NCBI GenBank assembly: GCA_032717465.1
Contig: CM064665.1
Coordinates: 23,846,588-23,910,587 of the forward strand
Reading direction: 5' to 3'
Source: Coenobita brevimanus
Taxonomy: Eukaryota > Arthropoda > Malacostraca > Decapoda > Coenobitidae
Length of the DNA stretch: 64,000 bases
In this document: piece after piece, positions 1 to 11,648 of the stretch
Position numbering within the stretch: position 1 is the first letter of the stretch
Layout: each line of letters starts with the position of its first letter
Notes under the pieces: generated by a model
Database searches by the model: none
What the model was told of the DNA's origin: nothing
What the model saw: only the letters and a program-made list of their open reading frames with translations
Program-made: the position numbers and the translations under genes

Positions 1-100
1 GGAATAATTGCTTCTAAGGACAGGCGGGAAGGGGAAAGGGAACGCCCCACGATGGATGGTATTGCGTTCAGAAGATATGGACAATAAAGGAAGGAAGAAG

Positions 101-102
<2 letters not shown>

Positions 103-173
<71 letters not shown>
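103..173. repeat. (TA)n microsatellite
   Basis: About 35 uninterrupted TA units lie inside duplication arm A1. The matching place in arm B (near 44740) has no such tract, so the expansion post-dates the duplication. It creates a meaningless Tyr-Ile reading frame. Confidence 0.98.
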
Positions 174-176
<3 letters not shown>

Positions 177-939
177 CCGTCGTGAACAGCTGGAATTTTA
201 TTTGCCTGCAGTGAAAGATCCTATACTATAAATACTTGTCACCTATTAAAAATAGAGTCTCTTGGTAATATGTTGCTTTTAGATTTGAGTAAGTTGATTT
301 TACTCTGTCACAAAATATTTAAATAACAGTAGCATGTATATATTCTGGTAGTGAAAAAGCCAATGCTCAAGGCTGAGAGAATGGGTTCGACTACGTATAT
401 ATTGTTTACAAATAATTGTTTCAGCTCATGTTGGTTAAAAGACTAAGAAATATTTGGGATATCACTTGGCACGCGAAAAAAAATCGTTAGACGGACAGCA
501 AAAATAAAATAAGAATTGCATCATTGTTTTGAACAGTTAATGCCATAAATGCGCCTATGTAATTTCTAGTTAATTAATGTTTCCCCCTGCTGACTTTTTT
601 TCTAATTAGAGAGATCTTTTATTGTGATGAGGCTTGAAAGTCTCCATGAAATGAACACCGTCAGTTTTGTATTTTCTTCCTGCTGCCACCATACGCCGTT
701 ATTTTAGCACAGGAGAACACCCCATATTCAAGAGGTGGTAGTTAAGTGGCATATGGAGGCTTGCTAACCATGTTTCAGAGATCAATGTCAACTGTGGCAG
801 GGTACAGTTTGAAGATCTTACTGATACCTTCACACCAGTACTGAAGAAACGAGCCTTAGCAAATCTTATAATAGACTGGACAGTATTGATGTCCATATTG
901 AAGCTTGTAAAGTTGTATGACGCCTTCTACTGGGCGTAG

Positions 940-995
940 GTGAACTTCTCAGAGTCCGAAGCACAAATAAATAAATAAATATATAAATAAATAAA
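940..995 (+). repeat. Degenerate retroposon tail with (AAAT)n
   Basis: TCAGAGTCCGAAGCAC followed by AAAT repeats resembles the SINE tail CCCAGAGTCGGACACATTA plus A-run at 43050-43085. The homologous position in the other arm (45885-45915) carries the same tail, so this retroposon end pre-dates the duplication. Confidence 0.5.
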
Positions 996-1082
996 AAGAT
1001 CAGTGAGTTTGTTGGTTCCCAGGCTAGGTCGTTAGGTATTATTTCTATATTATTATCTACATGCCTATCTATTTGCCTTTAT

Positions 1083-1190
1083 GTGCACTGTATGTCTGTC
1101 TCTATCTCTTTATATCTATCTATCTATATCTTCTTCTGTATCTGTATTTATCTGTTTATCTATCTTTCTGCCTGTCTATCCATCTGTATA
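1083..1190. repeat. Degenerate TATC/TCTG-rich tract
   Basis: An imperfect run of TCTATCTATC and TCTGTCTATC words. It is simple-sequence DNA with no gene. Confidence 0.8.
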
Positions 1191-2040
1191 TATGATAATA
1201 TTAAGTTCCACTTCCCAGGGACGTAAATTTTAGTTTATTGTTGCTGCTACCAGACGATTTTATTCAACCCCATTAAGCACACCATTAGTGAACGATACTG
1301 ATGGCAAAATCTGCTATATCTGCTCGAAAAATCATTTCCATGCTAAACTGAGTCGTCTGGAAGTAGCAACAGTAGAACATGAAAGATGTCATTGATGACG
1401 TCATATCCATAATATTATCTCCAACGATATTACTCAACTTCGCAAACAGCACTTGGTAAATATTCATGAAGCCTGTATCTGACACTTTCAGCTCGAAATG
1501 TCTCTCTATAATTGAGGGAAACTGTCTAAAGACAGCAAGAACACGGAAACATAACATCCCTGGATTTATAAGGTTAACCGGACTGATGTGTGTCTCGAAT
1601 GACTCACATTTTGCGCGACGTTTTCACCGAACTTAAGGAATATATTTAACCCTTTCACCACTATGATGTCTTTGACAGTTATTCTTGCCGTCTCCAAACG
1701 ATGTTATTCCACTTAGTACAGACTTTCTAGACTGGTTGGTTAGATATAACCTTCATTAATGCCTTCAGTGCCAGACGTCCCATACAAACTATATTAAATC
1801 ACATGGAAACAGCACGAGTAAACAAATAATGACGATCTCAAACTAACGGATTTAATTATCTTATTGTACAGTACACTGATATGTGGTAATAAACACGAAA
1901 TAATGTCATCTAATTATACTCTGTGTATCATAATTTTAAGGAAATATCCCCATTCCCCGCCTCTCTTTATGCTGCTGTAGGTCTATGGTAATCCCACTAC
2001 CTTCCATTTGTGTTGCAAACCGATTAATACTCCTATGGTA

Positions 2041-2380
2041 AGCAGAGAAAGTATTGCACCTCGGGATTTGTCTTTTCTATGACTAATGCCCCCCAGATCA
2101 AAAATCATTGCTCTACATCTCCGAGCTTAACATGAAAAATGTGACACTGACATAATTCTAAAATACTACATAATGTTTCTATCACCTACGGTCATAAGAA
2201 AGAAAAATACATTCTTCGTAGCATCATCACCACCATCATTATCATCATCCTCTCCGGTATTATAAAAAAATGAAGTCGAGATGTCATCGTATTTGTCGTT
2301 GTCCATCCTCTTTTCACTATAATAAAACTGGATGAAACATTTGGTATATCCACGTAAATCCAGTGTTGAGAATATTGGCA
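2041..2380. other. Unique-looking AT-rich spacer
   Basis: No coding frame or known repeat was recognised. A short imperfect (CAT)n patch lies at 2222-2252. Confidence 0.6.
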
Positions 2381-2598
2381 GCGAAATATTATCCCACTAT
2401 CTTCTTCCTCATCATCACCAATTAGAGCGAAATATTATCCCACTATCTTCTTCCTCATCATCACCAATTAGAGCGAAATATTATCCCACTATCTTCTTCC
2501 TCATCATCATCAATTAGAGCAAAATTTTATCCCACTATCTTCTTCCTCATCATCACCAATTAGAGCGAAATATTATCCCACTATCTTCTTCTTCTTCC

Positions 2599-2638
<40 letters not shown>

Positions 2639-2697
2639 TGGTGTTAGAGCGAAATATTATCCCACTATCTTCTTCTTCTTGTTCATCATCATCATCA
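2381..2697. repeat. 46-bp minisatellite, six units
   Basis: Units begin GCGAAATATTATCCCACTAT at 2381, 2427, 2473, 2519, 2565 and 2649. The first five are spaced exactly 46 bp. Each ends in an ATCATC-rich patch, and in the fifth unit that patch has expanded to a (CAT)n run (2600-2637), stretching the spacing to 84 bp. A microsatellite has therefore grown inside a minisatellite unit. Confidence 0.95.
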
Positions 2698-2844
2698 GTA
2701 TCATTGTCCTCATCGATATAATTCTCTCAATGCTTACCACAGAGTATACGAGTATACTCAAAAGAATCAAATACAACCATTATTAGCAATTATACGCCTC
2801 CACAAGTGAACATGTTACAGTCAGGACGAAGTACTGTATATCGT

Positions 2845-2890
2845 TACCACCACCACTACCACCATCATCATCATCATCATCATCATCATT
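2845..2890. repeat. (ACC)n/(ATC)n trinucleotide tract
   Basis: An imperfect ACC run passes into about nine ATC units. Confidence 0.9.
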
Positions 2891-3177
2891 ATCAGAACCC
2901 TATTTCCCCACCATTACATGACGTGGATAACTAACAAAACTATAAGAACCATTCTGGTAAGGCCATACACATTCAGTTGAAAATGGTAGTCAGGTAGAAA
3001 TACACTGTAATCGTAATTTTTATTTTTGACATCATCGTAAATCTGTTTTCTAATAGGCTTAAAAGAAAATCTGCAAATACAGAAAAACTTTATCCAAAGA
3101 CGCGTCTTTCATATATCCACACACATCCACATTTAACAACTGCAGCAATATTAGACCTTAACCTGTGTCGTTATAAA

Positions 3178-3312
3178 AAGGTCCAGGTTTCGTTCCCGTA
3201 AGTTAGAGTGGGTATCACAATATTGTCATGCAATGAAAAAAAAAAAAAAAAGTTGCTGCATAATAGTATTGCGATACCTACTCTAACGTGTGGAAGAGAA
3301 GCTTGGACCTTT
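3178..3312. repeat. Inverted repeat at LINE 5' end (twin-priming type)
   Basis: The arm at 3178-3235 is an inverted copy of 3252-3312, separated by a 15-nt A-run (3237-3252). Both arms correspond to the same stretch of element D (about 37625-37675), for example GATACC.ACTCTAAC. The right arm continues into the LINE fragment at 3262-3662. A LINE end duplicated and inverted about itself is the structure left by twin priming or a foldback during target-primed reverse transcription. Confidence 0.7.
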
Positions 3313-3662
3313 TTAGGACAGAAGTAAAGAGTGAGAGCTGTGGAAATGAGTTATTTGAGAGCAGCATGTGGAGTTGCGTGGAAAGACAGCCTGACAAATG
3401 AGAATGTGAAGGAGCGCTGTGGTACGGATACGGATGTGATAGAAAGCGTTAGGAAAAATACACTGAGGTGGTTGGGTCATGTGGGGAGGATGGAGAGTGA
3501 AAGACTAATGAGGAGAGTGCATGTGAGTGAGGTAGAAGAGGGGAGAGGGAGGGGAAGACTTAGGATGAGATGGAGGGATGGAGTGGAGAAGTGTATGGGG
3601 GATGGGCATCGAAATGGCTGGGGACAGGACGACATGGAGGCGATTTTTTGTGATCTTACGTG
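3262..3662 (+). pseudogene. 5'-truncated LINE (element D family), 3' end of RT ORF
   Basis: The reading frame 3331-3663 encodes about 110 residues matching the C-terminus of element D (37710-38060). Shared landmarks are MSYLRxACGV, ERCG.D.DVI.SVR, TLRW.GHV.RME and GRGRLRMRWRDGVE. This is the conserved region downstream of the reverse transcriptase thumb in RTE-like LINEs. The copy lacks endonuclease and catalytic RT domains, so it is dead on arrival. The end is scrambled after the WRDGVEKCM motif. An inverted piece of the same LINE lies just upstream. No (GATA)n tail is visible, unlike the full-length relative. Confidence 0.85.
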
Positions 3663-4204
3663 ATGTACCGTATGTGACTGCTAAAATGAAGCATCTTGAG
3701 AGTGAAAATCCTTAGGAAGCCAAAATGAAGCACTGTACATGGTTTTGCTAGTGTGTAACACCCTGCGTGTGAAATCCTCAGGTTGTGACTAAATGGTGGG
3801 ATCATTCTTACAGATGCTTCCGCATCTGAAGATATTAGTCCGCCAGCAGTATTCAGTTAATATCATTTTAACCTTCGTCTTATTCCGCTAATGAATTTTG
3901 GTAATAACTTCAAGTACACAGAAACACCGTACAGGGAGAGTAATTTTAGTAAAGCCATACACATCCACAGTTATAAATATTGGAGTCAGTCCGAAATCCA
4001 CCCCCTCCTTGGTCAAGCGCATAAATCTGGATCCAATCAGAGCAGGACGGCCCGGCTGCCCCTTGTGTGCTCCCCCTTGTAAAATGAATAACAGACTAAG
4101 CTAGTCCCACACCCAGACGCTCAAAAAGCCAAGCAAAATTAAGGCACTGGTCTTATGGTTTTATCCTGCCTGACGGAAATAATCAAGATTCCACAATGTT
4201 TGGC
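3663..4204. other. Spacer without recognised gene
   Basis: AGTAAAGCCATACACATCCA at 3947 resembles GGTAAGGCCATACACATTCA at 2956, which suggests an old short duplication around the LINE fragment. Nothing coding was recognised. Confidence 0.5.
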
Positions 4205-4475
4205 CATCTTTTTCCAGTAGCTGAATCCTACCATCAAATGTTTGACGGACTATGTATACGTACTTCTTCATTCCCTGATTCTTTGAAACAAGCTAATTCC
4301 CACCCAATTCCGAAGAAAGGAAGTTCCTCTTACCCCTCTGATTACAGACCAATAGGTATCACCTCTTCTCCTGGCTAAGTATTTTGAGATTGATAGTAAT
4401 ACGCACATAGTTAAACATCCTGAATCCAACGACTTCATTAGTGATAGTATGGTTTTCGCCACGAAATATTTCTAA
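4205..4475 (+). pseudogene. CR1/Jockey-like LINE RT fragment
   Basis: The frame shows FPDSLKQANSHPIPKKG followed by PSDYRPIGITS, the reverse transcriptase finger region (families usually read SWKxAxVxPIPKKG..SxxxNYRPIxxTS). After an in-frame stop near 4376 another frame continues with sequence matching KVFE and then QYGF-like residues to about 4475. The same family lies at 54130-56945 on the - strand, where the equivalent residues read HPIPRKG and DYRPIADTS. The fragment is truncated at both ends and carries a stop and a frameshift. It lacks the palm motifs, so it is inactive. Confidence 0.8.
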
Positions 4476-4889
4476 ATAACTAAGGGACAGAAGGTGGCCC
4501 TCTAATGTCGAGAAATTGTATTAGTGAAAGTTAGCCTCTGTCCAGGCAGCTTCATCCCATCCTGCCAGCCACACTTCACCCACCCCCTCAGACCTTACTC
4601 CTCAGCACTGCACATCTCACCTCCATCATTCACCTCGGTGGAGATGGTGGTGTGTGGGTTGGCATATCCACTTTGCAAATGGAAAACTTCGAGTTCGATT
4701 CTCGGAAAGGCCATACTCTTCAGCAAAGTTGTTCTTCTCCTTTTCCCTTTTCACTCAACAGTACAATTGGGAACCTGGATACTGCATCAATTGTTTCAGG
4801 TTATATTTTACAGAAAGACTGGAACTTAGTACAAGCCTCTTGTCTGCCATAATGACACTCGTAAGATCGTCAGCCAACAGTCACAGACC

Positions 4890-5938
4890 TTTTCTTTCAA
4901 CTTTTTAGTCCTGTCCTCCATTTCTTTTTCCCTCCCGTCTAGATTTCTCCCTCCTTCCAATACATTTTATCCCCTCGTCTTCACTGTCTCCTCTTGATTA
5001 TGCCACACCCCCTTCTCCACCACTCTATTCCCCTTTCTCCACCATTTCATTATCCCTCCATTCCCCTCCCCCACCTTTGCACTCTATTACCCCCTCCACC
5101 CTTTCTCCACGTTCAACCCTTCACCTCCCTCCACCTCAACCTCTTCCTGTCCAACCCCATCCTCTTTTTCTATACCATCTTCTCCACCTCTTTTCTCCCT
5201 TGTCTTTTAGTCATCCTAGTCCTTCACTTTTACACTGATCTATGTCTCTCCTCCCTACTCCTTCACTTCACCCATTGCACACATTGTCCTCCTCACTCAA
5301 CTCCCTTCCTCTCCACCGAACTAACCCTAGCTCAGCCACGAAAAATGTTACCACCACCACCACAACTCTTCACGCCTCAGATCCCTCTCTCAAGTATCTC
5401 TACTCTCTCCTCCTAGCCATCATCCCCTTCTTAATTTCTCCCTTTTTTTAAATCTCCTCTCTCTCTTGTTTTTACATCCCATCTTTATCATTCCCATATC
5501 CTTATCCCACTCCCCCAATCTCCATTACATCCCCTTTATTACTTCTCCACCCACCCTTCTTCCTCCCTCCAACACACTTCTGTGTCTCTCTACCCTTCCT
5601 TCATTCACCTAAAAAGAAAATATATCCTCACCACCTCTTGCAATTGCTTGTCCACTCTCTCCCCCACCGCTACTACTTCGTAAACCCCACCCTTTACCAC
5701 CATCCATTCTCTCCTCTTTTACTTTCTTCCGTACATTCTCCTTTCCCTTCTCTTCTCATATTCCTTTGGGTCTTTCCCCTTCTGCACTATTTTTCTTTCT
5801 CTTCCTCCTCCCCCTTCCCCTTCTATTTCCCTCCCTCTCTCATCCTCTCCTCTGCATCTCCCTCCACCCCTTCCACTCCCATCCACACCCTCCTCTGCTC
5901 CCCCGCTCCTTGTCCGTCCACAAAAAATCAACCAGCCT
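4890..5938. repeat. 1-kb polypyrimidine-rich block
   Basis: The + strand is overwhelmingly C and T (CTCC, TTCC, CACC words) for about 1 kb and then switches to purine-rich sequence after 6030. Frames through it encode only Pro/Ser/Leu/His-rich composition artefacts. A similar block lies at 48700-49600 in the second duplication arm. Confidence 0.85.
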
Positions 5939-6029
5939 TAATGTAAAGCCACTTTTGGCCCGAGAAGGCTGCGTTTACTTATACCTGCCGTCGACTCTGC
6001 AATTAGCCTAATGGGGTGTCCCTAGGTCG

Positions 6030-6641
6030 ACCCTAACTGGAGGGAGGAGGGGGAGAGCACGAGGGAGGAGGAAAGAAAGAGATGAAAAGGGAAGGTAGGA
6101 AGGAAGGAAGAAAAGGAGGATAGCGAGAAAAATGTTGTTACCAAACTGAAGGGAAGAAAGAAAAATGTAAATAACAAGCGGAAGGCTGAGAAATTATGCA
6201 AGAAGAGTGGTGTTGGTTGAACTTGGGGAGGGTGGAAGGAAAAGTAAGAGAAACACAGATATGAAGGGGCATAAGAGGGAAAAAATACGCTGCAAAGACA
6301 AACAAGAAGGGAGACTTGAGGACAGTTAAGAAAATGTAAAGAAAGTAAAGAAGTAGGAGATCGAAACAGGAAAATGCAATAAAAAATGATTGAAGAAATA
6401 AGCGGAAGAGTAAGCCCAGAATACTGATAAGGAAGCAGAGGAAAAACCACACAAACACGGAAGGATCGACGACTGGACGAAAGGAAAGTTAAAAGGGAAT
6501 TGAGACGGTTAGAAGAAAGAACAATGTCTAGAAAAATGGGAAGCGAGAAAAAAGAAGAAAAAGGAAAAGTAGCAAAATGAATAGGAAAAGATTTGGGAGG
6601 TGCGGGGAATATTAAACGACATGAGAAAGAAAGGGGAATGT

Positions 6642-6692
<51 letters not shown>

Positions 6693-6880
6693 GGGGGGGA
6701 TGAAACAAAAGTGTGTGGAGAGGGACAGGGGAGAGAAAGGGATACATGCATAATGAACAAGGGAACTGGTAGACAAAGGAAAGACCTTGATAAAATTGCA
6801 GTGAAGGATGTGGGGAAGAAAACGAAGATTTTAGATACGGAATAGGATCGGGGGACGTGTGAGAGTGGCAGACACTCTGG
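6030..6880. repeat. Polypurine-rich block with (GA)n and G-run
   Basis: The sequence is A/G-rich on the + strand, with a (GA)19-20 tract at about 6645-6684 followed by a G-run at 6687-6699. It mirrors the preceding pyrimidine block. The counterpart in the second arm is 49612-50000. There is no believable gene. Confidence 0.85.
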
Positions 6881-6884
6881 GGAA

Positions 6885-9800
6885 GGGGGGATAGAATACT
6901 TCCCCAGTATTATCTGCTTGTCGTAAGAGGCAACTAAAAGGGACACTTTTACATTCTTTTTTCTCTCTTTCTTTCCCTTGTACTTTGTCTGTCCAAACCC
7001 TCTGCATTTTACTTTCATTTAATTAATTTCCTCTCTCCACTGTCTGGTTCCTGCGAGCCACTGGCATTGGCTTCAAGGTAAAATATTTTTCTGCCTAACA
7101 AATCTTGATGAACTCTGGTTACGAAGCAATGACCCTCAGTTCCGTGCAGCCCTTAAGTGGGCAGGGGGTGCTAAGAATCCCACGGTGTAGGAATAAGTTT
7201 ATACATCCAAAACGACCCTTAAGATTAGGAAACTGGAATGTTCGAACTCTTGATCAGGCTGGTAAAATGGAAGAACTTATTTCAGTGTTCAAGGAATACA
7301 AGATGGATATTTGTGCTCTTGCAGAAACGAGGTTGCTTGGAGTTGATAAAAAGAATTTGGAAGATGGTATTACTATGTTGGTTTCTGGTAGGAGTGATGG
7401 AAATCATTACCAAGGAGTAGGCTTACTGCTGAGTAGAGATGCTTGTAAGGCAGTATGTGAGTTTGAGCCAATTAATGATCGCTTGCTTTATGCACGTTTA
7501 AAATCTGACCATGGTAATATCAGTATGGTGGTAGGGTACGCTCCGACAAATGAGGCTGTGATGAAATGAAGGATGACTTTTATGAGAAGCTGCAGGGTGT
7601 AGTGAATAGAGTGGCAAGACATGATGTGTTAGTTTGCGTTGGTGATTTTAATGCGATTGTTGGCAGTAGTAGGGATGGCTTTGAAGATTGTATGGGTAAG
7701 GAGGGTGTTGGTATAAGAAACGGAAATGAGGTGCGATTTGGAAGCTTTTGTCTGGCAGATGACCTTATGATTGGTGGAACTATCTTTGAGCATAGAAAAA
7801 TACGTAAGACTACTTGGATTTCACCATGTGGTAAATATTGTAACCAGATTGACCACATTGCAATTAGCAGAAGGCATAGGAGTTATTTGCCAGATATTTG
7901 CGTAAGGAGGGGGGCAGATATAGATAGTGATCATCAACTGGTTGTGTCAAAGATTAAAATAAAACTTAAGAGAAATGTTAATGGTAATTGTACAGGAGGT
8001 AATAATTAGGATTTTGATGAGCTGAGAAGTGATGAGAACACGAAGGAAAAGTTTCGGTGGGAATGTAGGAACAGGTTTCTAGTCTTGCAGACTTTGATGG
8101 AATCTGAGGACAATGATAATAATCAAATGTGGAAAAGATAAAAGAGGTTTTGCATGAGAGTGCTAAGGTTACGATTATGAAAAAGGGAAAAGCGAGAAGG
8201 AAAAAGTGGATGTCAGATGAAACATGGAATGCAACTCAGAAAAGAAAAGAGACGAAGTTAAAAAGTGAAGAACATGTTGATGGCCAGGTACATGAAGTAC
8301 TTAGGGCAAAGTACTGGAATGTACATTCTGAAGTAAAAAGACTCGTTAGACGTGATAAGAGAAGGCTAAATGATGAAAAGGCAACAGAGACAGAAATTAA
8401 ATTAAGTAGAAATGACGGTCAGAGCACAAGAGCAGCGTATCAGGCCATAAAGGAGTTAACTGGGACTGAAAAGAGAAGGAAGGAAATACCTGTACGAGAT
8501 AGAAATGGTAATTTGATGACTAAAGATATGGATATAAAAGTAAGGTGGAAAGAGCACTTTGAATCTGTTCTACATAGACCAATCCCAGCTGAAGAGGACA
8601 TTTTGCCAGCCGAGAGAGATTTGCAGATAGAAACAGGGGATATAACTTTGGAAGAGGTAGCAAAATCTATAAAGGAGTTAAAGTATTATAAGGCTCCAGG
8701 AGAGGATGGAATATTTCCTGAAATGCTTAAGGTGGAAAATGATGAGTTGATGAATGCGCTTTTGAAACATTTTAATGTGGCTTGGGATAATGGCGGAATT
8801 CTAGAAGAGTGGAAAAATGGAGTGATTATAAAAATACCCAAAAAGGGAGATTTAAGTGTGTGTGGCAAATGGAGGGTGATAACTTTGACACCTGTAGTTG
8901 CAAAAGTCTTTTCCAAAATCTTGTTGAACAGAATAGAGCCAGTAATTGATAAAATTTTAAGAGAGGAACAAGCGGGATTTAGAAAGGGTCGAGGTTGTAA
9001 TGATGAGATTTTTATTGTAAGGCATCTAATGCAACAAGCTAATGAGATGAAAATGCCACTTAGTATGTGTTTTGTGGATTTTGAAAAGGCGTTTTATAGT
9101 GTTTCACGTGGAGCTATGTTGAAAATTATGAGATTCTATGGTATACCACAAAAGTTTGTAAATATTATTAGAAGCCTGCATGAAGGTACTTTTTGTAAGG
9201 TAAAGGTGGGTGGTTCTTTGAGCGATCCATTTGAAGTTAGGTCAGGAGTGATTCAAAGAGGAGTTCTTTCGCCATTGCTGTTTGTTTTGGTTATGGATTA
9301 TGTTATGAAAAAGGTTGTAAGGAGAACAGGTGCAGGAATTACCTGGAAAGAAAAATATGAAGCTGATGGATTTGAACTATGCTGATGATATTGTACTGAT
9401 TTGCGGAAGTATTTACGAGATGCAGAGGGTGCTTGATTGTCTGGTGGAGGAAGGAGAAAAGGTGGGATTGGTAATAAATTGTGGAAATACTGAAATTATT
9501 AATATGAACGTGGAGAACCAAATCGATTGTGTAACTGGGAATAATGTGGTGAAGAATGTAGAAAACTTTAAATATCTGGGAACGATTGTATCATCTAATC
9601 GATCATTAAACAATGAAATTGAGGAGAGGATTAGACAGGCTTGGCGAGCTGTTGGAATGTTCAAATCTGTTTGGAATAATAATATGCTTTCAGTACAAAC
9701 TAAAGTGAAAATTTACAAGTCCATGGTTAGACCAGTTTTAATTTATGGGCATGAGTCATGGTACAGTACAATTGCAACAGATCAGAAAGTATTAGGATCT

Positions 9801-9975
9801 GAGAATAAAATACTGAGAAGGATTCTTGGGGTAAAGGATCAAGACAGAGTTACAAATGAAAGAGTAAGGGATATTACGAGAGTGGAACCAGTTAAAACGA
9901 TAATAAAATTAAAGGCTTATTTATTTCTTTACCAGATGTTTTTATCACGAATAAAATCCCCATCACACACACCAT
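6885..9975 (+). mobile_element. RTE-like LINE, element B (inactive)
   Basis: This is a non-LTR retrotransposon with an apurinic-like endonuclease followed by reverse transcriptase in one interrupted ORF. No ORF1 is visible, as is usual for the RTE/CFDP2-like group. The 5' end has CCCAGTAT...TCGTAAGAGGCAACTAAAAG at 6904-6940, a motif shared with elements D and C. Coding continues from about 7105 to 9975. The C-terminal gag-knuckle/GHV.RM region typical of relatives is missing, and the frame runs into unrelated DNA near 9950. The 3' end therefore seems deleted or replaced. Confidence 0.85.
7105..8009 (+). pseudogene. Element B endonuclease (EEP) domain, frameshifted
   Basis: The first frame (7105-7569, start ATG 7105) carries RLGNWNVRTL and CALAETRLLG, the N-terminal EEP motifs. 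A one-base shift at about 7566 moves into 7566-8009, with VGDFNAIVG (catalytic Asp/Asn), QIDHIAISRR and IDSDHQLV (catalytic Asp-His). All core endonuclease residues are still recognisable. This domain nicks target DNA to prime reverse transcription. A stop at 8007-8009 ends the frame, although sequence homologous to the linker continues in frame to about 8140. Inactive through a frameshift and a stop. Confidence 0.88.
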
Positions 9976-9977
9976 AA
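8129..9977 (+). pseudogene. Element B reverse transcriptase, frameshifted
   Basis: The frame 8129-9385 contains KAPGEDGIFPEMLK, IKIPKKGDLS (fingers), EEQAGFRKGRGCND, CFVDFEKAFYSVSRG (palm motif A; the Asp usual after KAF is Tyr here) and SGVIQRGVLSPLLF (motif B, usually QG). A one-base shift at about 9365 moves into the frame containing LNYADDIVLI (palm YADD catalytic motif) and then VENFKYLGTIVSS, KSMVRPVLIYG and a connection domain to 9977. The frames overlap between 9330 and 9385. Mutations in conserved motifs plus frameshifts mark it as dead. Confidence 0.88.
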
Positions 9978-10340
9978 GGTCCTTCAAAGTCTACCTAGTT
10001 TTCATTGCACAAGGCTACTATAATATGACGAAGGGGCATGCGAAGGGCTGCTATGGGACTCCCCGCGATAGTGATGGGAATTCCGGCTCTTTCACGACAG
10101 CCTGCTCTTACGGCTCCGTTCACTTAAATGAACCGGCTCTTTCGGCTCTCAAACGGCTCTTTCGGCTCTCCAATTAATTTTTATTTAGATTAAATTAAAT
10201 GAAAGGGACAGGTTTGAGGGTAGACAAAGTGCATTGAATGAAATTTATTTTGTTTACATCAGTCAGAAAGCCCTGTAGTCAGAAGGACCAGTAGTCAGTA
10301 GCTCTCTTCATAGGCTTTAGTTTAAAACTAACCCTAAATT
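9978..10340. mobile_element. Unclassified segment with possible hAT-like terminus
   Basis: TAGTGATGGGAATTCCGGCT at 10074 resembles the CAGTGATGGG starts of many hAT termini. It is followed by repeated CGGCTCTTTCGGCTCTC words (10088-10171), a subterminal pattern seen in some hAT elements. No matching opposite end was found nearby, so this is at best one end of an element. Confidence 0.3.
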
Positions 10341-11648
10341 TGAGGAATATAATGAAGAAAACAATTAGATAGAGGGGAAAGTTATAAAGAGAGGTAAGCA
10401 GGACAGCAACGAATAAACCAAAAATCGAGAAGGAATAAAGAAAGGAACAAAGAAAGGAAATGTGGAGAAAGGAATGGAGAAAGGAAGAATATAAGGAAAT
10501 ATAGAGAAAAACTTAGGAAGAAAGTGTATATGAGAGAATGGGAGGAGTGAAAAGGAGAATTTTCATGCAAGAAAACGAAGCTAAAATGGTGGAAATGGAG
10601 TAAACGGGATCAGAGAAAAATGGTCAGGAAATTGCATAGGTAAGTGAAAAAGATCAATAGACAAATAAGACAGAAGAATAGATAAAATATGTAAGGAGGA
10701 ATAAGAGAATGGTCTAAGAAAAATGCAATTGTAAGAAGAAATGGAATAGAAATTTACAGAAAGAAAGTGGGAGGAATGGTAGAAGGAAAAAGATTTGGAA
10801 ATATAGGCACTGAAAGCAAACTGAATGACTGATGTTAAAGAAACTCATATACCCCCCCCCCAGAAAAGAAAATGGTATGAAGGTTTCAAGTAGTGCAAGG
10901 GACACGAACAAGGAAATAATATTTTTATAAGCATGAAGCAAAGGAAGGAAAGGTAAAGAGAGGGGAGACAGAGAAGAAGAATTAGAGGATAAAATATAAA
11001 AAGAATTATGTGAAGAAGAATACGAGCTAGGAGAAAAGAAAAAAGGAGCAGCGGAACAGAACCAGGAAAGAATACAGAGATAAAATTGAAGGGGAAAAGG
11101 TGGATTGGAGATAAGAAAGGGAAGAAAAGAATGAAGAAAAAATGGAAGGAGGAAAGAACACTGGAGGAAAGAACACTGGAGGAAAGAAAATACAGCTAAA
11201 GAAAATAGTAGGTAAGCAAGGGAAGAATAATATAGATGAAAAAAGAGATGGAGAAAAAAGAAAATGCGAAGGTGGTGAGGAATAAAATAGGTTTAAAAAA
11301 TGTATAAAATGCAAGAAAAAGAAGGAAACATATGTCAAAATAAGGGTTAATGAGAGAAATATAAAGATTAGCAATAAGAGAAGGGAGATGTTGTTAAACG
11401 AAAAGAGATAGGAGAGTGGACTATTGGAGGAAAGCCAGAAAAGAAAAAAATAAGTTATTAGGAATGGTACAAAACAGAAAAGAAAATGATGAATATTAGT
11501 AACAAAAAACAAGTAGGAAAATATGCGGAATTAAGAGTGAAGAAAAAAGTAAGAAGAGATGAGTATCTGAGAAAAGACAGCAACGCAAGAAGGTAGACAG
11601 AAGGAAAGGCAAGGTAGTGGGGGAAGGTGATGGAAAAATAAGACATGA
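10341..11648. repeat. Polypurine block (upper part, arm A)
   Basis: A/G-rich DNA on the + strand with no credible gene. Frames on the - strand give only Phe/Leu/Ser-rich products. GGATTGGAGATAAGA at 11102 matches ATTGGAGATAAGACAGGGAA at about 50804, and GAGAGTGG follows in both, so the block is homologous to 50345-50950. Element C splits it from 15026-15900. Confidence 0.75.

Larger units (their letters stand above)
1..2040. repeat. Segmental duplication arm A1 (partner 44645-46670)
   Basis: By eye this block aligns in the same orientation and order with 44645-46670. Anchors include the opening GGAATAATTGC (1 and 44651), the AGAAATA.TTGGGATA stretch (about 446 and 44904), the AGGTGGTAGT motif (733 and 45279) and TAGTTTATTG (about 1232 and 45967). 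Similarity is clearly decayed, with many substitutions and indels, so the duplication is old. Differences include a (TA)n tract only in this arm and a truncated LINE only in the other. No coding potential is visible. An alternative is two insertions of one unknown dispersed repeat, but collinearity with further blocks downstream favours duplication. Confidence 0.75.

Noticed and set aside
8..214. 68-codon frame with a long Tyr-Ile run
   Set aside because: It is a translation of the (TA)n microsatellite.
4994..5946. Frames of 70-140 codons rich in Pro, Ser, Leu and His
   Set aside because: Composition of a polypyrimidine block; no motif, and it is matched by equally long frames on other strands and frames.
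6022..7018. Leu/Ser/Phe-rich - strand frames up to 241 codons
   Set aside because: They read the complement of a polypurine block and (GA)n; not protein-like.
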